Assembly: GCF_000143415.4 (NCBI RefSeq)
Contig: NW_003314391.1
Location: forward strand, 1-41,408
Direction: 5' to 3'
Length of the DNA stretch: 41,408 nucleotides
Source: Selaginella moellendorffii
Lineage: Eukaryota > Streptophyta > Lycopodiopsida > Selaginellales > Selaginellaceae
The position numbers and the translations under genes were made by a program. Shown here in pieces: positions 1-10,966 of the stretch (the stretch's first letter is position 1; the number at the start of each line of letters is the position of its first letter). The notes under the pieces are model-generated. The model was not told the DNA's origin and ran no database searches. It saw only the letters and a program-made list of their open reading frames with translations.

Positions 1-7
1 ATATATG

Positions 8-56
<49 letters not shown>

Positions 57-118
57 GTATATATATAGATATATAGTAGTGTAGTATATAGATATATATA
101 GGGATAGATATATATATA
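1..118. repeat. AT-rich microsatellite (TA/TATG)n
   Basis: Near-continuous alternation of TA with occasional TG or GT. It is simple sequence and continues past the left edge. Confidence 0.9.
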
Positions 119-1045
119 TAGCGTGATATAGTGCTCCATAGCCGCTATATATAGAGGTGGTCTAGAGGATTTTTTGAATTTGTCAGTAGTAGCGCTATTT
201 TTATTGAGAGTTTTTATATATAAACATGCTTAGAAAAAAATTAATCTTATCGAATATACTAGAAAGTGTTGTTTATAAATTATAAACATGTTTATAAATT
301 ACACATGGTTCCAATGAAGTCCAGCAAGCTTCCATCAGCAATTGGCTTGTCACCTGTAGAGCAAAGAGAGCAATATCAGCCCTCTAGAGGCTGCAGTATG
401 ACTTGGACTTGGAGAGTATATGTATAAGATGCCAATACCTGTGAATATGTGGCTCTTGAAACTCTCTCCAAAGAATCGAAGAGGCAAGAATGGCTGGTCA
501 TGGAGCTCCACAGCAAGAGATCACTCGGTAACCCAATAAACAGAATTTAAATCTCTACCAGTTTTGGATTTTGATCTAGTGATGCCACCAAAGACATACA
601 TAATCTATCAGCTCAACAAAATGGGTTTTGGGATTGCATGAAATGGGTTTTAGGATTGTAGATCACTTTGTTCCATTCACAAAAAACTACATTGTAGACA
701 TTCACAAGGCCAGCTAGCAAAGCAGCAGCACCACTCTTCGTTAAAATTATGTTGTAGCTTTTACTTTCGAACACATAAAAAATGCCACACATTCAGAAAT
801 CTTTGAAAGGCTGGCCATGGCAGGGAATTCTTGTGCAAGGCTCCATAACAGAGTTGCTTCCAGATTCTCGTAGAGCCTTCGAGCATCAAGGAAAATCATG
901 CGGCAGCCTTCCTGAGAAAGGTATCTCACAGCGGCATGGTGGACTTTTCAATGCTGGCTGGTCCAATGATATACCGAAATCCATACATATGGGTTGCCTC
1001 GCCTCTTATTGTAACTCAGAAATTACACCCTCTTCCGGCACTACT
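119..1045. other. no assignable gene
   Basis: Mixed-composition sequence. Short open frames on both strands look like chance or decayed coding sequence. Because a polygalacturonase remnant lies just to the right on the minus strand, part of this stretch could be its 3' continuation, but I recognise no further GH28 motif here. Confidence 0.4.
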
Positions 1046-1500
1046 TCTGGGCATCCACGGATGAAATCGATCAGCCTTCCTTGCCCATACAATGGCAAGG
1101 GATAGAGCATAGGCCAATCTTAAGGATCCTAGTGAAGAAATCCAGAAAAAAATCACTTTTTATTTTCCATGCTAGAACTCTTTTCTTACCTTGGAGGCAA
1201 GGATTGTGGCATCCTATTCCAAGAAGAGAGTCATGTGGCTCATGCGATTGAAGCATCTGGTGAGGAAATTGTTGCACCTCCCAACTTGCCAAAGCTGCCA
1301 ATGTGATCGATCGCCTTCTGGAATGACTTGGTGTTAAGCATGATCCCATCACTCACTCCCCCAAAATCGGCAATGGAGAAAATGCATGGCCGTACCATTG
1401 GTAGTCTTGGGACCAGCCTGCTGTCCATGCTGTTGCATCCTTGGATAGCTGGTGAGCAATCACCCAGCAACAACAGCGATGGCAATGAATTCTTCACAGT
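1046..1500 (-). pseudogene. GH28 polygalacturonase-like fragment (pectin lyase fold), broken
   Basis: Read on the minus strand, this shows the N-terminal part of a plant glycoside hydrolase family 28 protein, a secreted pectin-degrading enzyme. The pieces are in order. First comes IADFGGVSDGIMLNTKSF, then a GGA stretch. Next is SHMTLFLE followed by a stop codon and DATILASK (about 1190-1245). An intron of 51 nt (1139-1189, GTAAG...CTAG) follows. The next exon has a stop and then DWPMLYPLPLYGQGR (about 1095-1130). These match the family's opening: FGavGDG, SHlTLfLekdAvIL, and WPiidPLPSYGrGR. At least two in-frame stops break it, and the catalytic half is not visible. Gypsy element 2 is inserted just upstream of the N-terminal side. 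The gene start is not identifiable. Confidence 0.7.
1139..1189 (-). other. 51-nt intron in the polygalacturonase remnant
   Basis: On the minus strand, CCAAG is followed by GTAAGAAAAG, and the intron ends in TTCACTAG before GATCC. It joins two GH28 motifs in the expected order. Its length matches the other tiny introns in the window. Confidence 0.6.
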
Positions 1501-1587
1501 GCCTTCTTTGCTCAATAGTGAACACTTTGCATGTGACATGTGTTGCAATGCCTTCCTCTCCCACCCCACGCAGTTTGGCCACCTCTC

Positions 1588-2725
1588 TGTAAGCCACAAA
1601 TTTTTCCCTTTCCAATTTGCCAGCTTACCTCGTCTATCCGTCCGACCTTGCCTTGGCTTTTGCTAAGTTCCCTCGCCAAGGTTACCGCCTATAATACCAA
1701 CTCCTACTTGGTCCTACTTGGTTTCAGCTACTCACTGCACGAGCAACGGAGTGTTAGCCATCTATCCACGGATTCCCAATCTCTCCTAATCCCCCTCCCC
1801 GGGTTAGACTGGACTTAAGGTTCGGCTACACTCCCTGCAGGCACAAGCAGCTAAGCACACCAAGCCTCCAGGTTCCTAACACCCCTTGGTACCACAATAC
1901 TTGATCATGGGACCCTCTAAATCCCAAGTCTTGGGTGCAACACTTGCTTCCGGATGCCGGGGCAAAACACCGTGGCCTAACGGCCCGGTATGGGTACCTC
2001 TACCCCCCCACTTCCATCCCGAAGGAAGGCCCAAGCCCCTAGGAGGGGCGAGGACCAATGAGCCACCTAGTACTCAAGTGGGGCACCACTCCACATGAGC
2101 TGGGAGCACTGCATTCGGTTTCCTTTTCGGGAGTGGGAGCTGCTCTTGAGCACTTCCTTGGATGGCCCCTCCAACACCAACCAAGTCCATACTCACTCCC
2201 ACCCAAGGCCCCTCAGTCCCAGTCTCAACCTCAAGTCGGTTTGGAAGCCCCACTGGAGAGTCCCTTCAAAACTGGTTCCTGGACCTCACTATCCCTACTA
2301 TACTTTTGGAACCCCCTGCAGCCCCCCGCCCCCCCCCTGGGAAATGCACGCTTTGGGCTTTCACCCCTTGACCCAGATTAGGATTTGGACTCCGTCTCTG
2401 GCTCAATCTCCGACTCCATTTCCGATCCGACTTCCGATTCGGGCTCGGACTCCATCTCGAACCCGATCTCGGACCCGAGCTCCGACCCGACCTCGGACTC
2501 GGTCTCGGACCTGATTTCCGATCGTGGACTCCGTCTTGAACTCGGTCTCAAACTCGGTCCCCGAGTCGGCCTTGGACTTGATTCCGGACTCTATCTTGAA
2601 CTCGATCTTAGAGTCGGTCTTGGACTCGATCTTCGACTTGGTCCCATCCAATGAACTCTTTGTCATTTGGTCATGCTTTTGGGGTTCCTTTAGCCTACGA
2701 CACCTCGGCGAGTTGGTTCCTTACA
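1588..2725 (-). repeat. 3' LTR of gypsy element 2
   Basis: About 1138 bp, matching 15496-16642 with many substitutions and small indels. Positions 2385-2650 hold hexamer-like GAGTCC/GAGACC repeats (in complement). These translate into S-D-rich or R-V-rich open frames that are not genes. Confidence 0.9.
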
Positions 2726-3130
2726 ACTCCACCACCCATAGAAGAAGTTCGATGCCCACATCGAACGTCTCTCTTTTTGATCCTACGACTTGTTGACCAT
2801 GTCTTCGGGGGCATCCCCCCACTTAGTGGTGTGCCTAAGTTAGCCTCCCCGGCCAAGAGCCCATGACAACGGAATATAGGTGTCCCTATACTCCTCACCT
2901 CACCACACCCTAGTATGGGGTCGGGACTTGAACCCAGCCTTGCTTTACTAGGGGGTTGGGACTCGAACCCAACCTCCGTAGAATACGTCTACGGATTCGA
3001 CATCCCCGCAGGGAGTTGGGCGTAGCTCCCTACGCCTGGTCGACCTAGCTAACCCATGCTAATTAGCTTACCTTCGGCACGCCTTCGGGTCCCAACATAT
3101 GCCATTGCTCAACTTCACCAATTGATACTT
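2726..3130 (-). other. 3' non-coding region of element 2
   Basis: Lies between the chromodomain stop and the 3' LTR. A purine-rich run next to the LTR (minus strand TGGGTGGTGGAGT) is the polypurine-tract candidate. It contains the same tRNA B-box-like motifs as element 1 (about 2925-2980, minus strand). Confidence 0.7.
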
Positions 3131-3426
3131 TTAATTGAACTTTGCATAAGTACATAGAGTTCTGCCTTGCAGAAATTCCTCCACTAGATCTCGCGCGTTC
3201 GCTAGGTTCTCCTCCGGTTCCCATGTCGCTTCACAGTGTGGAAATCCTTTCCACTTCACATGGAACTCTCTCACCTTGTGTCCTTGTCGCTTGCTCTTGC
3301 GCGCATTGAGGATGGCCTCGACTTCATATTCCTCTTCCCCTTGGATAACCTCAGGTAAAGGCCTTACTTGGTCCTTGCAAAGCGGATCCTCAAAGTACGG
3401 CTTGAGTAAGTTCATGTGGAACACGG
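3131..3426 (-). pseudogene. C-terminal part of element 2 Pol: integrase tail plus chromodomain
   Basis: An open minus-strand frame carrying the end of the integrase ([11 protein letters not shown]) and then a chromodomain. The latter includes [25 protein letters not shown] and TWEPEENL, typical of chromoviruses, where it targets integration to marked chromatin. This frame is continuous and lacks the frameshift seen in element 1. It is separated from the rest of its gene by the 7.5-kb insertion of element 1, so it is a stranded fragment. Confidence 0.9.
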
Positions 3427-3431
3427 GGTGC
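3427..3431. other. target-site duplication of element 1 (left copy)
   Basis: GGTGC immediately before the 5' LTR; the same five bases follow the 3' LTR at 10962-10966. Confidence 0.95.
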
Positions 3432-4579
3432 TGTAAGGAACCGACTCCCCGAGGTGTCGTAGGCTAAAGGATCCCCAAAAGCTTGACCGAAGTGACAAAG
3501 AGTTCATCGGATGGGACCAAGTCGAGGATCGAGTCCAAGACCGACTCTAGGACCGAGTTCGAGATAGAGTCCGGAATCGAGTCCGAGACCGACTCGGGGA
3601 CCGAGTTCGAGTCCGAGTTCGAGACCGAGTTCGAGACGGAGTCCGAGATCCGAAATCGGGTCCAAGACCGAGTCCGAGGTCGAGTCCGAGGTCGGGTCCG
3701 AGATCGGGTCCGAGATCGAGTCCGTGATCGAGTCCGAACCCGAATCCGAAGTCGGATCCGAAATCGGGTCCGAGATCGAGCCAGAGACTAAGTCCAAATA
3801 CTAATACGGGTCAAGGGGTGAAAGCCCAAAGCGTGCGTCTCCCAGGGGGGGGGGGCTGCAGGGGGTTCCAAAAGTATAGTAGGGATAGTGAGGTCCAGGA
3901 ACCAGTTTTGAAGGGACTCTCCAGTTGGGCTTCCAAACCGACTTGAGGTTGGGACTGGGACCGAGGGGCCTTGGGTGGGAGTGAGCATGGACTTGGCTGG
4001 TGCCGGAGGGGCCATCCAAGGAAGTGCTCAAGAGCAGCTCCCACTCCCGAAAGGGAAACCGATTGCGGTGCTCCCGGCTCATGCGGAGTGGTGCCCCACT
4101 TGAGTACCATGCGGCTCATTGGTCCTCGCCCTTCCTAGGGGCTTGGGCCTTCCTTCGGGAGGGAAATGGGGGGCGAGAGGTACCCATACCGGGCCGCTAG
4201 GCCACGGTGTTTCGCCCCGGCGTCCCGAAGCAAGTGTTGCACTCAAGACTTGGGATTTAGAGGGTCCCATGATCAAGTCTTGTGGTACCAAGGGATGTTA
4301 GGAACCTGGAAGCTTGGTGTGCTTGGCTGCTTGTGCTTGCGGGGAGTGTAGCCGAACCTTAAGTCCAGTCTAACCCGGGGAGGGGGATTGGGAGTGATTT
4401 GGGAATCCATGGAAGGATGGCTAACACTCCGTTGCTCGTGCAGTGAGTAGCTGAAACCAAGTAGGAGCTGGTACCATAGGCGAGAACCTTGGCAAGGGAA
4501 CTTAGCAAAAGCCAAGGCAGTGTTGGACGGATAGGCGAGGTAAGCTGGCAAAGTGGAAAGGAAAAATTTGTGGCTTACA
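3432..4579 (+). repeat. 5' LTR of gypsy element 1
   Basis: 1148 bp, TGTAAGG...GGCTTACA. Positions 3500-3790 are a GAGTCC/GAGACC-type tandem repeat and 3846-3856 is a G run. The LTR should contain the element's promoter and polyadenylation site, but I could not place either with confidence. Confidence 0.95.
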
Positions 4580-4582
4580 ATT

Positions 4583-4595
4583 TGGTATCGGAGCC
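4583..4595 (+). other. primer binding site (initiator tRNA-Met type)
   Basis: TGGTATCGGAGCC starts three bases after the 5' LTR. The canonical plant LTR-element PBS begins TGGTATCAGAGC, so there is one mismatch in the core. Confidence 0.85.
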
Positions 4596-4638
4596 TTCTC
4601 CTCAGTTCTAGCGAAGGATAGAGGCGGATTGCTGGGAG

Positions 4639-7600
4639 ATGGCAAGGGCAGGGCGTAAGCGAACCCAGGCGGGGACAGAACCTCCGCCAGAGCTGGAGCC
4701 TCCGGTCGAACAAGAGGCTATGGATGAGGAATCCTTGCATGAGGAGGACTCTAGTGAGGAAACTTCCAAACAGGAGTCCGGTGGCGAGGTTCGGTCGTCC
4801 AAGGCTCGATTGGACGTTCTAGAAGGTCAATTGGCGCAGACCAATGCCCTGCTGGAGACTCTCGTACGCAAGCTAAAGCGTGACGAGAAACGGAAGAAAA
4901 GGCAAAAGACTGCGGATGCGGGCAGCGCAGAAGGTGCGGACCCTTCGGCAGGGACTGAGGCAAAACCAGACAAGGTCGAACAGACCGAAGTGGAATCAGT
5001 CCCTCAGGCAGTTCCCAAGTACAAACCAAAGCCCCCACCGGTGTTCAAGGGAGTGAACGACTATAAGGTTGTGGAGGATTGGTTTTACGATATGGAGGAC
5101 TACTTCCGAGCGTTACGGTTACCGAGCTCGGAGAAGGTCCCATGTGCAAAACCATACTTGGCAGATAATGCCAAGTCTTGGTGGAGAACAACGGAGGCCA
5201 ACGAAGGACCGGTGGCCACCTGGGACATGATGAAGGCGAGGATCCGCGCGACATACGTTCCTCCGAATGCCACGCTGCATCTGAGAGATGAGCTGAGTAG
5301 GCTGAAGCAGACTGGAACCATCCAGGAATATGTGAATGGGTTCATGGCAAAGAGGATACTTGTCACGGACATGGGGGATATGGATGCGTTCCATGCCTTC
5401 ATATCAGGTTTGCAAACCTGGGCTCGCGGTGAGGTGATGCGCTGGAACCCGACCAACTACAAGGAAGCGTTGGATGCGGCCATCAAGGTGCATTTCAACG
5501 ATAACCTGCGAAAGGGGAACACGACGGGGTCGGGATCCACGTTTCACAAAGGGGCCAAACCGAGGGGAACATATAGCAGGGGGAAATTCAAGAAGAGTTT
5601 CTCTAAGAATGAGTCCTCGGGATTTCGGAAAGGCAAATCCGGTGGCCAGCGAGCAAGTACGTGGGGGAGTCAAGCGAAAAGAGACAAACCCACGGATAAG
5701 AAGGTCAAGTCATATAGCAGCGTGGGAAATAACGTATGCTATAACTGCGGTGAAGCGGGACACTTTTCGAGGGAATGTCCCTACCCGAAGAAGGCCAGAG
5801 CCAATATGGCCATCAAGTCGGGCGAAGTCCAAAATGAGGTATGTGATCCAGTCCCTAACTCAAAGTTACTCATTACACGAGCAACTTTGGTAGAGAGTCG
5901 TTCGCGACATCTACTAGCCCTCCGAGGGAAGCTCGGAGGTAGCTTTGTTAAGATCCTTATTGACACGGGTGCTTCGGATAATTTTGTGGCTGCAGACATA
6001 GTCCGGCAAGCCGGACTAACGGTGCAGCGGCTAGGCGAACCAAGGACTATAGAGTTTGTTCAAGGTAGCCAAAGCACCGATGAGGTACTTCGACAAGCGA
6101 AAGTCGAAGTAGGGACATGGAAGGTAGACATGGATTTCACCGTGTTGGACATGGCGGGATTTGACGTGATCTTCGGAATGGATTGGTTCAATCGGTTCGT
6201 GGTAGCCCTACATGGACAAGGTAGGAACCTTGTGGTACTGGCGAATGCCCAAGGAAGAAGATCTAGGGTGGAAGCCCAGGATCTAAAGGTAGGGCAAAGC
6301 AAGGCCAAAGAATCCTGCTTAAACCTGGTGTCCACGAGAGGACAACTCACTAAAGGAACTAAGGCAGCCTTTTTGTGCTTAGTCTCGGTGAAGAGTGACA
6401 AAAAGACAAGAACGGAAGAAGTGCCTTTAGTGATCCAGCGGGTGTTGGACCAATTCCAGGATACCATGCCGGAGGAGCTACCGGCGGGGCTGCCCCCAGC
6501 ACGACCGATAGAACATAAGATTGAGCTGGTCGAGGGTGCTGAGGCAGTGGTTCGTCCCCCTTATCGTTTGAACGAAAAAGAACTCAAGGAGCTCAAGTGC
6601 CAACTAGAGGAGTTGGTGGACAAAGGGTATGTTAGGTTGAGCAAGTCGCTGTATGGGGCGCCGGTGTTATTTGTGAAAAAGAAAGATGGATCTATGCGCA
6701 TGTGCATAGACTACCGCTTGCTCAACAAGTATACAAAGAAGAACAAGTACCCTTTGCCAAGGATTGAGGACCTGTTCGATAGGTTGGGAAAGGCAAAATA
6801 CTTCTCGAGGATTGACCTAAGGTCAGGATACTACCAGATCAGGGTAGCCGAGGAAGATGTCGAGAAGACAACCTGTCGAACGAGGTATGGGAGCTTTGAG
6901 TTTCTGGTGATGCCCTTCGGGCTATGTAATGCGCCGGCAACGTTTTCGGCGCTAATGAACCACGTCTTTGTACCCTACCTGGATCACTTCGTGGTCGTCT
7001 ATATCGACGACATCCTGATCTATAGCGAGACGCTAGAAGAGCATGCCGAACACTTGGCGAAGGTGTTTGAGAAACTAAGGGAACACAAGCTGTATGCTAA
7101 AGAGAGCAAATGTGACTTTGCTCAACAAGAGGTAAAGTTTCTCGGGCATGTGGTGGGCCAGGACGGGCTCAAGGTGGACCCGGAGAAGGTCCAAGCGATC
7201 CAGGAATGGGAGCGACCATCGAATGTACATGAGTTGAGGGCGTTCCTGGGGCTATGCAACTACTATCGAAAGTTTATCAGACACTATTCGAGAGTAGCCC
7301 TGCCCTTAACGGACCAAACAGGAAAAGGGAAGATGGTATGGACAGCAGAATGCGAGGCGGCATTCGTCCACCTCAAAGGGAAGTTGAGGAAGGCTCCCGT
7401 ATTGGCATTGCCAGACTTTGGTAAGGACTTTGAGGTAGAAACAGATGCTTCGGACTTTGCGTTGGGCGCAGTTCTGAAGCAAGACAACCATCCGGTAGCG
7501 TTCTTCTCGAAGAAGCTGGACAAGGCTCAACGGAAGTGGCCTGCCCATGAGAAGGAATTGTTTGCGGTGGTCAAGGCACTCAAGGAGTGGCGACACTACC

Positions 7601-9410
7601 TTGGGAGACACTTCAAGGTTTACACGGACAATGTGGCAACGAAACACTTCTTGTCACAGCCCGACCTAAGAGGGAAACAAGGTCGGTGGGCCAATGCCTT
7701 GGCCGAGTTTGATTGCGAAATTCTGTACAAGCCTGGGAAGAGCAACATCGTGGCGGATGCGCTAAGTCGAAAAGCGAGCTTGAAGTTGGCAATATCCAGC
7801 GCAACAGCAACCTTCTGGGATGATGTGCGGACAGCATATGAGAACGATGGTCTAGCACAAGAAGTGTTGCTGAGGAATCTAGAGGCGCGGGAAGCTCACC
7901 AGAGAGGTGAGCTGCCAACGGAAGAGAAAACGGGCTATGCGGAACGCAACGGACTCATTTATTACAAGCAAACGAGGGTGTATGTTCCAGAAGGGGAACT
8001 AAGGAAGGTGGCCTTAGAAGAGTGTCATGACGGACCTCTTGCGGGACACGGCGGAGTGCCCAAGACGATGGGCTTACTCAAGAGGAAGTACCATTGGCCA
8101 GATATGGCTAAGGACGTCCAAGACTATGTAAAGACATGTCCAACATGTCAGCAGGTCAAAGCCGTGACTAAGGCTAGTGGGGGCTTGTTGCAAAGCATCC
8201 CAATTCCAGATCGCCCGTGGAAATGTCTTACGATGGACTTCATCACGGGACTACCCCCAAGCGAGGGGTTCGATGCGATATTCGTGGTGGTGGACCGATT
8301 TTCAAAGATGGCACATTTCATACCCACCACAACGGACGTGGATGCGGAAGGTGTGGCGAAGCTGTTCTTTGAACAAGTGGTTCGAGTGCGGGGAAGGCCG
8401 GAAGAGATTATCTCAGATCGAGATAAGATCTTCACTAGTAGGTTCTGGAGGACACTCCTAGAACAGTATCGCACCAAATTGAAATTCAGCACAGCCTATC
8501 ACCCACAGACAGGTAATGGGTATTAAGTCAAGATTGATGGCACTAACACTTCTTGACAGACGGACAAACGGAAAGGGTGAATAGGCAGCTGGAGGATTAT
8601 TTGCGATGCTATGTCTCGGGAGACCAGACCGACTGGGTAAGTCATTTGGGACTTGCGGAAATGTGTTATAACAACTCACCACACTCAAGCATCGGGGTGA
8701 GTCCATGGGAAGTCATCAATGGGCGAGCTATTGAAGGTCCTGTGGAACTCGGCGTGGCCGAGTATCATGGAGAGTTACCCGCAGTGGAGGCATTCACGGC
8801 GGAAAGACTCAACATTTGGAATCTAGTGAGGGATTCCTTGGAACGGGCTCAACAAAGGCAAACTAAGTACGCGAACCAAAAGCGTCGGGATGTGGAGTTC
8901 CAAGCTGGGGAGAAGGTGTGGCTGAACACCAAGAACCTCAGACTACCAAGCTGGATCAGCCGAAAGTTGACCCAAAGGTAAAGACGCATGTATTCCTGTA
9001 AATGAATTGATCTTGAGTTCCTTAAGCAGGTTCGCGGGGCCTTATGAAATTGAGGCACGAATCGGTAAAGTGGCTTACCGACTCCGACTTCCTCGAGAGA
9101 TGGGGAAGATGCACCCAGTGTTCCACGTGAACTTACTCAAGCCGTACTTTGAGGATCCGCTTCGCAAGGACCAAGTGAGACCTTTACCTGAGGTTATCCA
9201 AGGGGAAGAGGAATACGAAGTCGAGGCCATCCTCAATGCGCGCAAGAGCAAGCGACAAGGACGCGAGGTGAGAGAGTCCATGTGAAGTGGAAAGGATTTC
9301 CACACTGCGAAGCAACATGGGAACCGGAGGAGAACCTAGCGAACGCACGAGATCTAGTGGAGGAATTTCTGCAAGGCAGAACTTTATGTACTTATGCAAA
9401 ATTCAATTAA
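4639..9410 (+). CDS. Gag-Pol polyprotein of element 1 (two introns; chromodomain frameshifted)
   Basis: Single Gag-Pol frame; exons 4639-8512, 8560-8977 and from 9030. Domains in order: acidic N-terminus with a coiled-coil-like stretch (about residues 55-85); Gag capsid (about 130-290, with WWRTTEA and GTIQEYV); zinc knuckle [14 protein letters not shown] at residue 367; aspartic protease DTGAS at 442; reverse transcriptase with YIDD at 788-791; RNase H ([23 protein letters not shown]); integrase zinc finger (H, H, CPTC) and catalytic D1200 (TMDF) and D1260 (ISDRD), with the E in QTERVNR after intron 1; chromodomain. A missing T near 9279 (element 2 reads GAGAGTTCC, here GAGAGTCC) shifts the frame, so translation stops at 9283-9285 after about 1515 residues. 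The rest of the chromodomain continues in another frame to TAA at 9408-9410. Confidence 0.93.
8513..8559 (+). other. 47-nt intron inside the integrase coding region
   Basis: GTAATGGG...CTTGACAG. Removing it joins YHPQT to DGQTERVNR, which is the conserved integrase motif. Retaining it gives a stop (TAA at 8524-8526). The same intron occurs in element 2 at about 11524-11567. Confidence 0.88.
8978..9029 (+). other. 52-nt intron in the integrase C-terminal region
   Basis: GTAAAGACGC...TTAAGCAG. Splicing joins KLTQR to [18 protein letters not shown], the usual gypsy sequence before the chromodomain. It is also present in element 2 (about 11050-11101). Confidence 0.88.
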
Positions 9411-9813
9411 AAATATCAATTTGCAAAGTTGAGCAAATGGCATATGTTGGGACCCGAAGGCGCGCCAAAGGTAAGCTAATTAGCATGAGTTGGATAGGTC
9501 GACCAGGCGTAGGGCACTACGCCCGACTCCCTGCGGGGATGTCGAATCCGTAGACGTATTCTACGGAGGTTGGGTTCGAGTCCCAACCCCCTAGTAAAGC
9601 AAGGCTGGGTTCAAGTCCCGACCCTATACTAGGGCGTGGTGAGGTGGGGAGTATAGGGACACCTATATTCCGTTGTCATGGGCTCTTGGCCGGGGAGGCT
9701 AACTTAGGCACACCGCTAAGTGGGGGGATGCCCCCGGAGACATGGACAACAAGTCGTAGGATAAAACGAGACGTTCGATGTGGGCATCGTACTTCTTCTA
9801 TGGGTGGTGGAGT
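9411..9813 (+). other. 3' non-coding region of element 1
   Basis: About 400 bp between the chromodomain and the 3' LTR. The purine-rich run just before the LTR (9801-9813) is the polypurine-tract candidate. It contains tRNA-like motifs, listed separately. Confidence 0.75.
9481..9623 (+). other. tRNA-like sequence: A-box-like and two B-box-like motifs
   Basis: TAGCATGAGTTGG (9481-9493) resembles a pol III A box with one extra base. A perfect T-arm-like stem-loop lies at 9570-9586 (5-bp stem TTGGG/CCCAA, 7-nt loop TTCGAGT). A 7-bp hairpin lies just upstream (CCGTAGA/TCTACGG). A second B-box-like motif, GGTTCAAGTCC, is at 9608-9618. The inverted equivalent is in element 2 near 2925-2980. No full tRNA cloverleaf forms, so this is a degenerate tRNA-like or SINE-like piece, or chance. 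Confidence 0.35.
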
Positions 9814-10961
9814 TGTAAGGAACCGACTCCCCGAGGTGTCGTAGGCTAAAGGATCCCCAAAAGCTTGACCGAAGTGACAAAGAGTTCATCGGATGGGACC
9901 AAGTCGAGGATCGAGTCCAAGACCGACTCTAGGACCGAGTTCGAGATAGAGTCCGGAATCGAGTCCGAGACCGACTCGGGGACCGAGTTCGAGTCCGAGT
10001 TCGAGACCGAGTTCGAGACGGAGTCCGAGATCCGAAATCGGGTCCAAGACCGAGTCCGAGGTCGAGTCCGAGGTCGGGTCCGAGATCGGGTCCGAGATCG
10101 AGTCCGTGATCGAGTCCGAACCCGAATCCGAAGTCGGATCCGAAATCGGGTCCGAGATCGAGCCAGAGACTAAGTCCAAATACTAATACGGGTCAAGGGG
10201 TGAAAGCCCAAAGCGTGCGTCTCCCAGGGGGGGGGGGCTGCAGGGGGTTCCAAAAGTATAGTAGGGATAGTGAGGTCCAGGAACCAGTTTTGAAGGGACT
10301 CTCCAGTTGGGCTTCCAAACCGACTTGAGGTTGGGACTGGGACCGAGGGGCCTTGGGTGGGAGTGAGCATGGACTTGGCTGGTGCCGGAGGGGCCATCCA
10401 AGGAAGTGCTCAAGAGCAGCTCCCACTCCCGAAAGGGAAACCGATTGTGGTGCTCCCGGCTCATGCGGAGTGGTGCCCCACTTGAGTACCATGCGGCTCA
10501 TTGGTCCTCGCCCTTCCTAGGGGCTTGGGCCTTCCTTCGGGAGGGAAATGGGGGGCGAGAGGTACCCATACCGGGCCGCTAGGCCACGGTGTTTCGCCCC
10601 GGCGTCCCGAAGCAAGTGTTGCACTCAAGACTTGGGATTTAGAGGGTCCCATGATCAAGTCTTGTGGTACCAAGGGATGTTAGGAACCTGGAAGCTTGGT
10701 GTGCTTGGCTGCTTGTGCTTGCGGGGAGTGTAGCCGAACCTTAAGTCCAGTCTAACCCGGGGAGGGGGATTGGGAGTGATTTGGGAATCCATGGAAGGAT
10801 GGCTAACACTCCGTTGCTCGTGCAGTGAGTAGCTGAAACCAAGTAGGAGCTGGTACCATAGGCGAGAACCTTGGCGAGGGAACTTAGCAAAAGCCAAGGC
10901 AGTGTTGGACGGATAGGCGAGGTAAGCTGGCAAAGTGGAAAGGAAAAATTTGTGGCTTACA
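9814..10961 (+). repeat. 3' LTR of gypsy element 1
   Basis: 1148 bp, essentially identical to 3432-4579, and followed by the TSD GGTGC at 10962-10966. Confidence 0.95.
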
Positions 10962-10966
10962 GGTGC

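Larger units (their letters stand above)
3432..10961 (+). mobile_element. Ty3/gypsy chromovirus, element 1 (young, nearly intact)
   Basis: A complete LTR retrotransposon of 7530 bp with LTRs of equal length (1148 bp) starting TGTAAGG and ending GGCTTACA. It has a PBS complementary to initiator tRNA-Met, gag-protease-RT-RNase H-integrase-chromodomain order, and a perfect 5-bp TSD. Comparing the LTRs by eye I found only two differences (about 4076 versus 10447, and 4494 versus 10876), so insertion is recent. It sits inside the integrase gene of element 2, in opposite orientation. The only clear lesion is a 1-nt deletion in the chromodomain. Confidence 0.95.

Noticed and set aside
2385-3800. Open frames rich in S-D or R-V-R repeats in and near the LTRs
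   Set aside because: They are open on both strands because of the hexamer repeat and recur in every LTR; they are not genes.
9570-9623. A functional tRNA gene
   Set aside because: T-arm-like loops are present, but no acceptor stem or standard cloverleaf can be drawn.
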